From: Nymphaea colorata
Lineage: Eukaryota > Streptophyta > Magnoliopsida > Nymphaeales > Nymphaeaceae
NCBI RefSeq assembly: GCF_008831285.2
Contig: NW_022205265.1
Coordinates: 1-64,000, forward strand
Direction: 5' to 3'
Length of the DNA: 64,000 nucleotides
The notes under the pieces are model-generated. The model saw nothing but the letters and a program-made list of their open reading frames with translations, had not been told where the DNA came from and did not search any database. Of the stretch, positions 1-9,051 are shown one piece after another; the first letter of the stretch is position 1; every line of letters begins with the position of its first letter. Both the position numbers and the translations under genes were made by a program.

Positions 1-441
1 GCAGGAAGGATCACCTGCATCGTCAACAATCTTAAATGGACCTCACTTGAACCAGAACTGTTACTCTGGGCCATTGACAAAGCCGTGCTTGATAATCTGA
101 TCCTTCACAGACGACAACTATTTGCTAACAATGTGTCCAGGGATTTTTTTAATTTCATTGCTGGTATTAAGTGGGAAGAAGCCTTATGCCGAAAACTGCA
201 GAGAATCAACTTTGTTGATTACCCTGAAGTCGCTATCTTCCAAGACGAAGAACTCATTTACCAGAACATCCCAAAAACTAAAGGATTTGAAGCAAGTTGC
301 ACAACCCTTGAACAAATCACGAAGGAAATGCGCAAATGCCAAAACTATCGTGTCCAAACAAAAGGTTTCTGTCTTCATCACGAATGGGCAGTAAGACAAA
401 TATTGGAATCTGAGGCAGAAAGCAGCGAGACAAAAGAATGA
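1..441 (+). pseudogene. C-terminal part of a downstream ORF of the endogenous pararetrovirus (partial at window edge)
   Basis: The reading frame is open from the first base of the window to a TGA at 439-441, about 146 codons, so the start lies outside the window. The first methionine-like codon in the frame is a GTG at 85, which is not a credible start in a plant. The product is hydrophilic and rich in Glu, Lys and Gln near its end, with several Cys and Trp residues and no motif I recognise. Its position just before the viral promoter and primer site matches the small downstream ORF of florendovirus-type genomes, whose function is unknown. The assignment rests on position only. It also implies that the integrated copy spans the genome origin, as a tandem or permuted integrant would. 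Confidence 0.5.
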
Positions 442-955
442 CGACAAAATCCGACAAGAATATATTCGGAGCAAAAGCATTTGCCAGAATTCTCTGTCGT
501 CTTCTAATCAGTGCACCGAAAGCAGATGTCCTTGTGCTGAGTCATTTTTGTTTTTTTTTTAATCATTGTAGTGACGAATCTTGTAAAGCTTATCTCGTCA
601 CTGTTTTCTTTTTAAAGTAGACTAGTGCGTCCTACTTTTTGGCAGGTGAATTTATTCGCTGAATTATTGTACTATCACTCGACGTGTATATATTGATACC
701 ACCGAGCCCCTTACGAGGCATCGGTCTTTTGAGCATCTTCTTGCCCTGTGCAAACTTCAGTTTTTCCCTTTGCTGTGAGTAGAGAGAGACGCTAAGTCCT
801 GAGTGAGTGTTCGCCTTTGCAACATTGGGTTTCATTATCCTTTGACAATCCTTCAGTGGTATTGTGCAACCGCGGCTCCTCTTCTTGTTAATCCAAACGC
901 CCTGTTTGTTCCCCTTTCACCAATCCCCTTCCCAGATCACCGATCCCCCCTTTTT
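442..955 (+). promoter_or_regulatory. Intergenic promoter/leader region of the endogenous pararetrovirus
   Basis: This stretch without a gene lies between the upstream ORF stop and the tRNA primer site, where caulimovirid genomes carry their single pregenomic promoter and leader. It holds a TATA-like box at 687-694 and TGACG motifs near 438 and 572 that resemble as-1-type elements. A T-rich tract at 547-560 and a pyrimidine-rich segment just before the primer site complete it. Promoter activity is inferred from position and motifs only. Confidence 0.55.
687..694 (+). promoter_or_regulatory. TATA-like box of the viral promoter
   Basis: The string TATATATT lies about 260 bases upstream of the primer site. 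It is the best TATA candidate in the intergenic region, and transcription would start around 720-730 if it is used. Confidence 0.45.
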
Positions 956-968
956 TGGTATCAGAGCC
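956..968 (+). other. tRNA-iMet primer binding site of the pararetrovirus
   Basis: The sequence TGGTATCAGAGCC is complementary to the 3' end of plant initiator methionine tRNA. It is the conventional genome origin and minus-strand DNA priming site of Caulimoviridae. An ATG follows immediately at 969 and opens the polyprotein frame. The same motif primes copia elements, but the downstream product here is viral (movement-protein domain), which decides the assignment. Confidence 0.8.
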
Positions 969-1565
969 ATGGCCTCATCATCAACCTCGAGTAACCCCCT
1001 CAGTTCAAACTCAACTGCTTCATCCACCACACCCACAAACCTACTCAAACAGTTTTTCAGTCCACAGACACCCATTCCAAAGTTACCTCAACCACAAACA
1101 TCCTAGTTTGTCAAACATTACAATGAATGTTACCTGGAAGATCCCATCCTTCCAGGACAAAAACCTATGTATAATCAAGTTGTCTATGATAGCCTTCAAC
1201 AAGGTTACATTCAAGGAGCCCAGTTCTGGAGCCTCAAGGATCACTATCCCTCAGGAATCGTGCCTGATCGCTCTGTCGACTTCAAATGTGTTGAAGTTGC
1301 GCAGATGACTGAAAGTTCACCTTATGCCCCGTGGTGCAAACGCAAAGTTTTGATTGCCTTGAACAAAGCTATGCTTCCTTCATGGGATGATGCTGCCATC
1401 CTCGAAGAATGGCGAGGACATTCTTGCAGTATCCAAGATATCACGGGTTGGGGCGGTTATTTCATGTCTTTGATGGAAAAGGAAAAACAGTTCTTCGGCC
1501 TCAAACATATTGTGCCAGACCCAAATGAGGATAACATGTTTGTCCCCATATTCTGCACTCTCAGC
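969..1565 (+). pseudogene. N-terminal part of the viral polyprotein (ORF1), interrupted
   Basis: The frame starts at the ATG directly after the primer site and runs for 45 codons of Ser/Thr/Pro-rich sequence to a TAG at 1104-1106. It then continues in the same frame to about 1555. A change of frame is needed there, because the coding potential moves to another frame from about 1562 and leads into the movement-protein domain. Visible features after the stop are a Trp-rich stretch and the motif DITGWGGYF. The N-terminal region of florendovirus polyproteins has no assigned function. One nonsense mutation and one frameshift make this copy non-functional. Confidence 0.65.
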
Positions 1566-2725
1566 AAGGTACCACACTGATTTGGAGAACAGATCCATAT
1601 AAAGCTGTTTTTGACGAGCGCATAGATTGGAACCACCTCAGCAGATGGGCTGATCCTGAGCATGAAATTGAATGTATCGAAGAACATGAACCACACCTGG
1701 TTGAACATATAGTTCCAGACAGTGACGACGAGCATGAGTGCAGACATGGTCATCCAGACCATGATGATGACTCATCATGCAGTCACGCATCCTGTCATCT
1801 ACCTCAAAAAATTGGTACAAAGAAAATCTTGGTAGATGAATCCAGCTTTTTGTGGAAGAAACCCCGGCGTCAGCATCCACAAATGAAAATGCTAGCTCGA
1901 GTGCAATCCAGTAGGCATTCAATTTCTGAAGCCGGACCTTTTACTGAAATCTCAGAGATTCATACAGCTCTCATAGAACATGAGATTGAATCCTCTGATG
2001 AAAACAAAGAGGTATCTTTCCCAGGTATAAAGAAAAATGATCTCTATTTATTACCTGGCAATATTATGAAAATTCAAAGGTCGGTTAAACAGACAGAAGT
2101 TTCACTTTCAATCCAAGGAAGTGGAATCAGACCTGTTTTTCTTCTCTTTTTTACTAAGGAAGACGTTCAAGGCTGGGTTACAAAAGGCTACAAGTTTGTC
2201 CATCTCGGGCAAATCGATGTCTTGGTAAAACCTCATTTCAAGTATGAGCTTAACGCTCCATATTTGATTTTTCTCCTTGATGTGCGCCACGTGGATTGGA
2301 AGCAAGCTCTTATCTATCAGTTTACCGGAGAACTCTCCAAAGACGGTCTCTGTTGTGTTCAGCCAAACTTCACGCTGTCACTACAAGATCCTCACCTCCT
2401 TCAAGCTTTTGTTCTATGCGTTCAAATCAAAGAGGTAAACCTGGTAGCCAAATCCATCTATGCTACCATCACTTCTAGATGCACGTTCAACCTCCTGCAA
2501 AGCACCCTCACCAGCTTTAGACTGGATTATGGAATCAATTTTCCACTATCCATGAACAAGAACATCATGCAAGTAGGAGTCGAAATTTCAAATGAAGGGT
2601 ATCTACAAGGGTATCCAGCAATTGGAGAATTCTTACAACGCCAGAAGTACAAGGAAAGAAAATCTTGGCAGAGCATATTTTCAAAATACCCAGAAAAACA
2701 TGCTCACAGACAGTCCCAGCTGTAG
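1562..2725 (+). pseudogene. Viral 30K-superfamily movement protein domain of the polyprotein
   Basis: The open frame begins by fusion with the preceding segment and ends at a TAG at 2723-2725. The first ~90 codons are acidic and His-rich (many Asp, Glu, His). From about 2060 the sequence has the layout of the caulimovirid movement protein: a run ending in HLGQIDVLVKPHF, then a hydrophobic strand, then the conserved LDVRHVDW with its Asp and Arg, then a Gly/Pro segment and a C-terminal helix. These proteins move virus or nucleoprotein between plant cells through plasmodesmata. In florendoviruses the domain sits inside the large polyprotein before the coat domain. Here the frame stops at an inverted junction, so coat and polymerase do not follow. 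It cannot act as a full polyprotein. Confidence 0.75.
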
Positions 2726-2740
2726 TTTTTTTTTTTTTTT
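2726..2740. other. T15 tract at the head-to-head junction of the two virus halves
   Basis: Fifteen consecutive T residues separate the plus-strand movement-protein frame from the minus-strand RNase H frame. Read from the minus strand, an A15 tract follows the RNase H C-terminus. It marks the boundary of the inverted fusion. Confidence 0.7.
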
Positions 2741-3895
2741 CGGTATAGTAGAAATCCAAATTTGGATAGCGGCCTTCTGCGGCATCAGCAAAGTTTGGAT
2801 AGAGTTTTCGGACCCTTTGGCAGACCTTCCATCTTTGTTCTGGAGTGTCTACGTGCCAATCTTCCCATTGTCGACCCGTGGATCTCATCATTTTACATTC
2901 TCGAGTGAGGGCGTCTGGTAGTGAATGATGTGTTCCTTTTACCAGATCTATTGTAAAATTATACTGAGACAGTAAAAATTGCCACCATGCAAACCTTTCA
3001 AGCTTTGGACTGCTCGTAATTTTTCTTTTGAGCAGTACTGACAGATTCTGAGAATCTGTTCTTAGTATAAATTTCTCACCAATTAAGTAAGGGTGAAACT
3101 TTTCCAACCCTCGGATTGCTGCCAGAATTTCTTTCTCTGCACGCCAATAATTAATTTCATTAGATTTAAACTGCCCGCTGGTATAGAAACATACCTTTTC
3201 ACTGTTGCCTTCTTTCTTTACGAGAACTGCCGCCCATGTATCGTTTGAAGCATCTGTGGAGAGGACAAATGGTCCAACAAAAGCGGGCTCAAGTTCTGGC
3301 AATTTCTGGCATTCTTCTTTTAATGAGAGTACGGCTTCAGTAGCCGCTTTGTTCCATTCATAGGGCTCGTGATGCATGACTTTCCGGATTGCCTGAGTTT
3401 TTTGAGAGAGATTTTGTATGTAGTTTCCTACATAGTTAAGGCATCCGAGGAACCTTTGGCATTGTAGTTTGTCTTCGAGCTGATTCGGGAATTGCTCGAT
3501 CTTCTTCAGCACATGATCCTGCATGATTATCTTTCCTTCTTTGAGTTTAATACCTAAAAACTCAATTTCTCGTTTGGCTAGTTGAAACTTTTCGTTACTT
3601 TTGGATAGCCCAATACCATGCTTCTCACATAATGCTGCAAAGGTTGTAAGGTGCTGCAAGTGCTCATCAACAGTGTCTGAAATTATCAAAAAATCATCAA
3701 TATAGTTAATGATAAAATCATAGCCCTTGAAGATTTCATCCATTCTTCGCTGGAACTGAGATGGAGCATTTTTAAGACCAAATGGCATGACCAGCCATTC
3801 GTACAGGCCATTGGGAGTATAGAACGCCGTTTTGTGTATGCCTTCTTCGGCGATCTTGATCTGGTGGTATCTTGACTTGCAGTCAAATTTAGAAA
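2741..3895 (-). pseudogene. Viral reverse transcriptase (C-terminal half) and RNase H
   Basis: The minus-strand frame contains the RT palm motif MPFGLKNAPSQFQ starting at 3788 and the catalytic YIDD at about 3693-3704. The RT thumb and connection follow. The RNase H domain has its acidic residues in STDASNDTWAAVL, AEKEILAAIRGLEKF, LRTDSQNLSVLL and the terminal His/Asp segment. This is the Ty3/caulimovirid type of polymerase, which copies pregenomic RNA into DNA and removes the RNA. The catalytic residues are still readable, so the decay here is modest. The frame continues a little beyond the junction at 2740 only by chance. A frameshift near 3900 separates it from the N-terminal RT part. Confidence 0.85.
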
Positions 3896-4431
3896 TTTTT
3901 TTTTCCCTGAGCCGCTCTTTGTATTAAGACTTCTTTGTTGGGTAAGGGCCACTTTATATCAACCGTCACACTATTTAGAGGAATATAGTTTATGACCATT
4001 CTTGCTTTTCCTCTCTTGATCTCAGCATGGTTCGGAACTATGAAGCTTGCGCTTGCATAGTGAGATTCGAATTTCCGAATAAGGCCCTTTTCTTCTAGTT
4101 CCTGTATCTGAACTAGTATCTCTTTTCTGTCTAGTTCAGAGCCTACGATGGGTCTGCTTTGTATAGGAATATTGTGCACAGTTGGTATATGTGCAGTGGG
4201 GGAGTCTTTGGCCCAAAATTGTAAAGGATGCTCCACACAACAGGACTTTAATTTTTCTACCACTTGTTTGAACTCAGGTAGACAGTCTATTCTTTGTCCT
4301 GGTAGCAAATTTATAGCCTTAATGGCTTTGATCCTTTCTACTTCTTCTTCAAAGTCGAGCTCTTGCTTCATGATTTGAAGCAAAGTCATGTTGTGTTTTC
4401 TGTCCTCTTTCTTTCCTTTTTTATTCTGCAT
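3896..4431 (-). pseudogene. Viral reverse transcriptase, N-terminal part
   Basis: The frame encodes the linker and finger region of the RT. It shows the IPIQSRPIV segment, the EELEEKGLI-like helix (QELEEKGLIRKFESHYASAS) and RMVINYIPLNSVT, the equivalent of the caulimovirid RxVxDYRxLN motif. It ends near 3889-3907 at a run of nine adenines on the coding strand. Past this run the coding potential shifts to the frame that carries the YIDD motif, so one homopolymer-associated frameshift separates two otherwise collinear RT pieces. The upstream end merges with the protease region. Confidence 0.8.
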
Positions 4432-4875
4432 TCTTTTGAAAGAGGCGGACAGTCTCGGAACAACTTGTTGTTCTTTTCCGATTCTAAATACAATGCAGTC
4501 TTTGCAAATTGTGTAGGGTCCTATTTCATCGAAAGTAACTGACCCTAATCCAATATCATGTCCGGCGTCATCAATCTATACAAAATGTGTACTGATCATT
4601 TTTTCCCCTATTTTGACCTGGACATTTAATGCAAAATTGTGAAGCCTTCGTTCACCATTCATGGTTTCGACTCTGGTTCCTTCTGGATAATATAGCCAAT
4701 TGCTAATTATCTCCTTTTTGCAAAAATTCATGTTGGCACCAGTGTCGATGAAAGCTTGTCCTTTTTTCCATTTACTTCTTTGCCTTTTTTGCCTACCATG
4801 CAGATGTGTCCACCGGCTTCTGAAGATGATTCTGTACTTATGCTTATGATTTCATCATCTTCTTCTTCTTCTTCA
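4432..4875 (-). pseudogene. Viral retropepsin-like aspartic protease region
   Basis: A minus-strand translation shows AFIDTGANMNFC at about 4720-4755, the Asp-Thr-Gly active-site triad of a retropepsin. A second-half segment with DAGHDIGLGS lies about 180 bases further on. This enzyme matures the polyprotein. Two or more in-frame stops break the frame (for example near 4575 and 4740), so no single ORF covers it. An acidic stretch rich in Asp, Glu and Ser at 4805-4870 links it to the coat region. The CCHC zinc knuckle usual for caulimovirid coat proteins is not visible between the two domains. Confidence 0.65.
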
Positions 4876-5634
4876 TCAGCCAAATAAAAAAAGGGGGGGC
4901 AAGAACTTCCACCAATTTGCTACTTGTCCTGAAAATGTAAACGGTAAGATTCTCCATGCTTGATCTGGAGACAACCGTTTTTGGGTTACCACCATGTGTA
5001 GATGTTGTGCCCATAATCTGATGACTTCGGCTACCTTTGTGGTAGGGCATGTGTCAATGTTTAGAATTGGGATTTCTGAACCCAGAGAAATCATATGTTT
5101 CTTGACCTCGGGTGGTTTGTTGTGACGCTGATTCTGGAACATCTTCATATCAGCATCTTTGAAATTTGGCATAAGATAAAAATCTTTATATGCCACTGGT
5201 TTTTGCCGACTTCCAAGAATATATGAACTGGTTTCTCGAATCGACAGATTTTGGGAGTGAGCTTTTAAGGCTTCCTTTGATTTGGCCTTAAGCTCCTTTC
5301 TTTCTCCATTTATCATGGACTTGACAGCTTCCATGTTAGCTTCTACTATTTGGAGTTGTTCTTCAATTCGTCGGAAATGCTTTTCTGCATATGTGCTCCA
5401 ATGGATGAGGTAGTTTAGCTGTCGAGTTTTGTCATCTTGGGTTTTAGGAGACTGGACTGAATGCAGAAGTAGATAGCTTACGTCTGCACGGAACTCTGGT
5501 GTTCCTTTCTGCATTTCTTCAGCTGTAATTGTGGTGTTGGCCATTTTCGAGGGCCAATCTCCAGTAGTAACATAACCAGGACAGCTTTCTCCTGGTTCGG
5601 TTTTGGGTGATGATGTTGAAGTCATCATCATCAT
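4876..5634 (-). pseudogene. Viral coat-protein-like domain
   Basis: The frame of about 250 codons starts within a run of Met codons and contains a long charged helical segment. It ends with WRILPFTFSGQVANWWKFL, which resembles the conserved capsid motif of Caulimoviridae with a Gly-x-x-x-x-Trp-Trp pattern. The frame is cut at a run of seven guanines near 4893-4899 (read on the plus strand), after which the protease region starts in another frame. The usual Lys-rich and CCHC part is missing. Its position upstream of protease and RT matches the MP-CP-AP-RT-RH order of florendovirus polyproteins. Confidence 0.6.
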
Positions 5635-5906
5635 TTTTACTGCCGAATCCCTATTGGGGGATAAAAGTTCTTCAGAGATAGTTCTGACCGTTGGCAGTAC
5701 CTGTGGTAAACTTAAAGATCTTGTGGGCTGAAGCTGCAGCTGTTGTCTTGGATAATTTCATAAGGACTGGTGGTAGCAAAATTATTGTAGAACTCGCTTT
5801 TGCAATCGAACTCTTCGGGTTCAGATTCTGATTTAGCAATTAATACTTTTTTGCATTTTTTGCCTATCGGATACCAAAAAAGGGTAAATGGAAGAACTTC
5901 CACCAA
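5635..5906 (-). pseudogene. Virus-derived segment upstream of the coat domain, bordering the satellite
   Basis: A minus-strand frame runs from 5912 to 5712 (Lys-rich, then Ser/Glu-rich). After a change of frame it leads into the coat region, with a Ser/Pro-rich linker. The first bases on the minus strand, TTGGTGGAAGTTCTT at 5887-5901, repeat the string found at the end of the coat frame near 4902-4916. The segment may therefore be a displaced duplicate of the region after the capsid motif, or a recombination product. The satellite begins immediately beyond it. Confidence 0.5.
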
Positions 5907-8900
5907 GTGCACGATCTAAAGGATTGAAATTACAAGTTCGTATCAATACAAGTGCGATTTAAGTGATTCAAATGATCACACATACTTAATTGAATGTGCT
6001 TAACTTATTGTTACATCCATGTTGCTTGATTAAGTGAACTGAAATCACAAGTTTGTATGAAAATGAATGTGATTCGAGTGATTCATTTGGTGTCTTATAG
6101 TTAACCTAACGTGTTTTACATGTTATTACATCCATGATCAATGATTTAAATAATTAAAACTCACAAGTTTATATGGATATAAAGGAGACCTATGCATTAG
6201 TTTGATCCTTTCTAGTTTGTACGATAAGTTGATCATGTTGTTACATCTATAGTGATCGATGCACAAGTTCACATCAATACGAGTGAGATTTAAGTGATTC
6301 AATTGATCACGCATATTTAATTGAATGTACTTGACTTGTTGTGACGTTTATATTAAATGATTTAGAAAATTCAAATCATAGGTTTATATGAAAATGAATG
6401 AGATTCGAGTGATTCATTTGGTGTCTTACAGGTAACTTAATGTGTTTCACTTGTTATTACATACATTGGATCACTTATGTTTAATCGAGAGATTATGTGA
6501 TTCATTTTACTTGTTCTTACATACAGTTGATAAATTATATTTAATTGAATGTGCGTAACCATTTGTTACATACGTATAGAATGACTTAATGGCTTGAAAA
6601 AAGAAGTCCGTTTGGAAATGAATGAGAGTCAAGTCACTATATTGGTCCCTTATAGTTAATCTAATGTATTTCACTTGTTATTACATCTATAATGAATGAT
6701 TTAAATGGTTGAAATCACAAGTTTATACGGATACAAATGGTTGAAGTCACTATATTTGTACACGTGTAGTTAGTCCGATGAGTTGAATTTGTTGTTACTT
6801 CTATAGGGAACGTTCTAAAGGATTGAAATCACATGTTCGTACGAATACAAGTGAGATTTAAGTGATTCATATAATCATTCATACTTAATTGAATGTGTTT
6901 AACTTGTTGTTACGTCTATAATAAATGATTTAGTAGATTGAAATCACAAGTTTGTGCGAAAATGAATGAGATTCGAGTGATTCATTTGGTGTCTTGTAGT
7001 TAACCTATTGTGTTTCACTTGTTATTACATATTTGATCAATGATTTAAATGATTAAAACTTGCAAGTTTGTAAGGATATAAAGGAGACCTATGCATTAGT
7101 TCGATCCCTTGTAGTTAGTTCAATAAGTTGAACTAGTTCTTACTTCTATGGTGATCGATGTAAGGAGTTGAAATCACAAGTTCGTATCAATACGAGTGGG
7201 ATTTAAGTGATTCATTTTATCACACATACGTAATTGAATGTGCTTAACTTGTTGTTATGTCTATATTAAATGATTTAGTAGATTAAAATCATAGGTTTGT
7301 ATGAAAATGAATGATATTGGAGTGATTCATTTGGTGTCTTGTAAGTAACCTAATGTGTTTCACTTGTTATTACATATATTTGATCACTTATATTTAATTG
7401 AGAGACTAAGTGATTCATTTTCACTTGTTATTACATATAATTGATCACTTCTATTTAATTGAATGTGGGTGACCATTTCTTACTTACGTATAGAATGACC
7501 TAGTGGCTTTGATACCAGAATTTCAATCGGAATACATATATAATGAATGATTTAAATGATTGAAATCACAAGTTCATGTGGATACAAACACGTGTAGTTA
7601 GTCCGATGTGTTGAATTTATTGTTACAACTATAGTGCACGATCTAAAGGATTGAAATCACAAGTTCGTATCAATACAAGTGCGATTTAAGTGATTCAAAT
7701 GATCACATATACTTAATTGAATGTGCTTAACTTGTTGTTACATCCATATTGCTGATTAAGTGAATTCAAATCACAAGTTTGTGTGAAAATAAATGAGATT
7801 TGATGATCAATTTGGTGTCTTGTAATTAACCTAATGTGTTTCACTCGTTATGACATCTATGATCAACATTTAAATGATAAAAACTCACAAGTTTATATGG
7901 ATGTAAAGGAGACCTATGGATTAGTTTAGTTTGATCCCTTGTAGTTTGTTCAATAAGTTGAACATGTTGTTACATCTCATTCATTTGTATCCATACGCAC
8001 ACTAAATCACTCGTCTCAATACGAGTGAGATTTTAGTGATTCATTTGATCACGCATACTTAATTGAATGTGCTTAACTTGTTGTTACGTCTATATTAAAT
8101 GATTTAGTATATTGAAATCATAGGTTTGTATGGAAATGAATGAGATTTGAGTGATTCATTTGGTGTCTTGTAGGTAACCTAATATGTTTCACTTGTTATT
8201 ACATATATTTGATCCATATATTTAATTGAGAGATTAAATGATTCATTTTCATTGTTATTACATATATTTGATCAATATATTTAATTGAGTGTGCGTAGCC
8301 ATTTGTTACATACGTATAGAATGACTTAGTGGCTTGAAATAAGAAGTTCGTTTGGAAATGAATGAGAGTCAGGTCATTAAGTTGGTTCCTTACAGTTAAT
8401 CTAGTGTATTTCACTTGTTATTACATCTATAATGAATGATTTAAATGATTGAAATCGCAAGTTCATATGGATACAAATGGGATTTATGCATTATTTGAAT
8501 GTGTGTAATTAGTCCGATGAGTTGAATTTGTTGTTACATCTATAGTGAACGATCTAAAGGATTGAAATCACGCGTTGTACCAATACAAGTGAGATTTAAA
8601 GATTCATATGATCATGCATGCTTAATTGAATGTGTTTAACTTGTTGTTACATCTATATTAAATGATTTGTAGATCGAAATCACAAGTTTGTATGAAAATG
8701 AATGAGATTCGAGTGATTCATTTGGTGTCTTATGGTTTACCTAATGTGTTTCACTAGTTGTTACATTTATAATGATTCTTAATACGGATGTCCTTAACAA
8801 GTGATTCATTTAGTGTCATATAGTTAACCTAATGTGTTTCACTTGTAATTTAATTGAATGTGCTTAACAAGTGAATTAGGTTAACAATAGGGCACCAAAT

Positions 8901-9051
8901 GAATCACTCAAATCTCATTCATTTTCATGCAAGCCTGTGATTTAATCTACTAAATCATTTAACATGGATATGACAATAAGTCAAGTACATTCAATAAAGT
9001 ATGCATGATCATATGAATCACTTAAATCTGACTCGTATTGGTACGACTATA
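5907..9051. repeat. Higher-order repeat unit 1 (3145 bp)
   Basis: The unit is bounded by successive occurrences of GTGCACGATCTAAAGGATTG that follow an inverted segment. A second, internal copy of the same anchor at 7631 divides it into two related parts of about 1.7 and 1.4 kb. It is the longest unit and appears to hold the fullest monomer set. Confidence 0.8.
8867..9047 (-). repeat. Inverted monomer segment in unit 1
   Basis: About 180 bp (roughly 1.5 monomers) reads as satellite in the reverse orientation, for example GTTAACAATAGGGCACC against the forward GGTGTCTTATAGTTAAC. The direct and inverted arms meet around 8840-8867, where CACTTGT and ACAAGTG flank a ~20 base loop, so the region can fold into a hairpin. 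Confidence 0.75.

Noticed and set aside
85-441. Start of translation at position 85
   Set aside because: The codon is GTG and the frame is open to the window edge, so this is an incomplete ORF and not one with its start here.
956-968. Primer site as evidence for a copia element at the left end
   Set aside because: No LTR ending in CA precedes it and the downstream product is a caulimovirid movement-protein domain, so the viral origin fits better.
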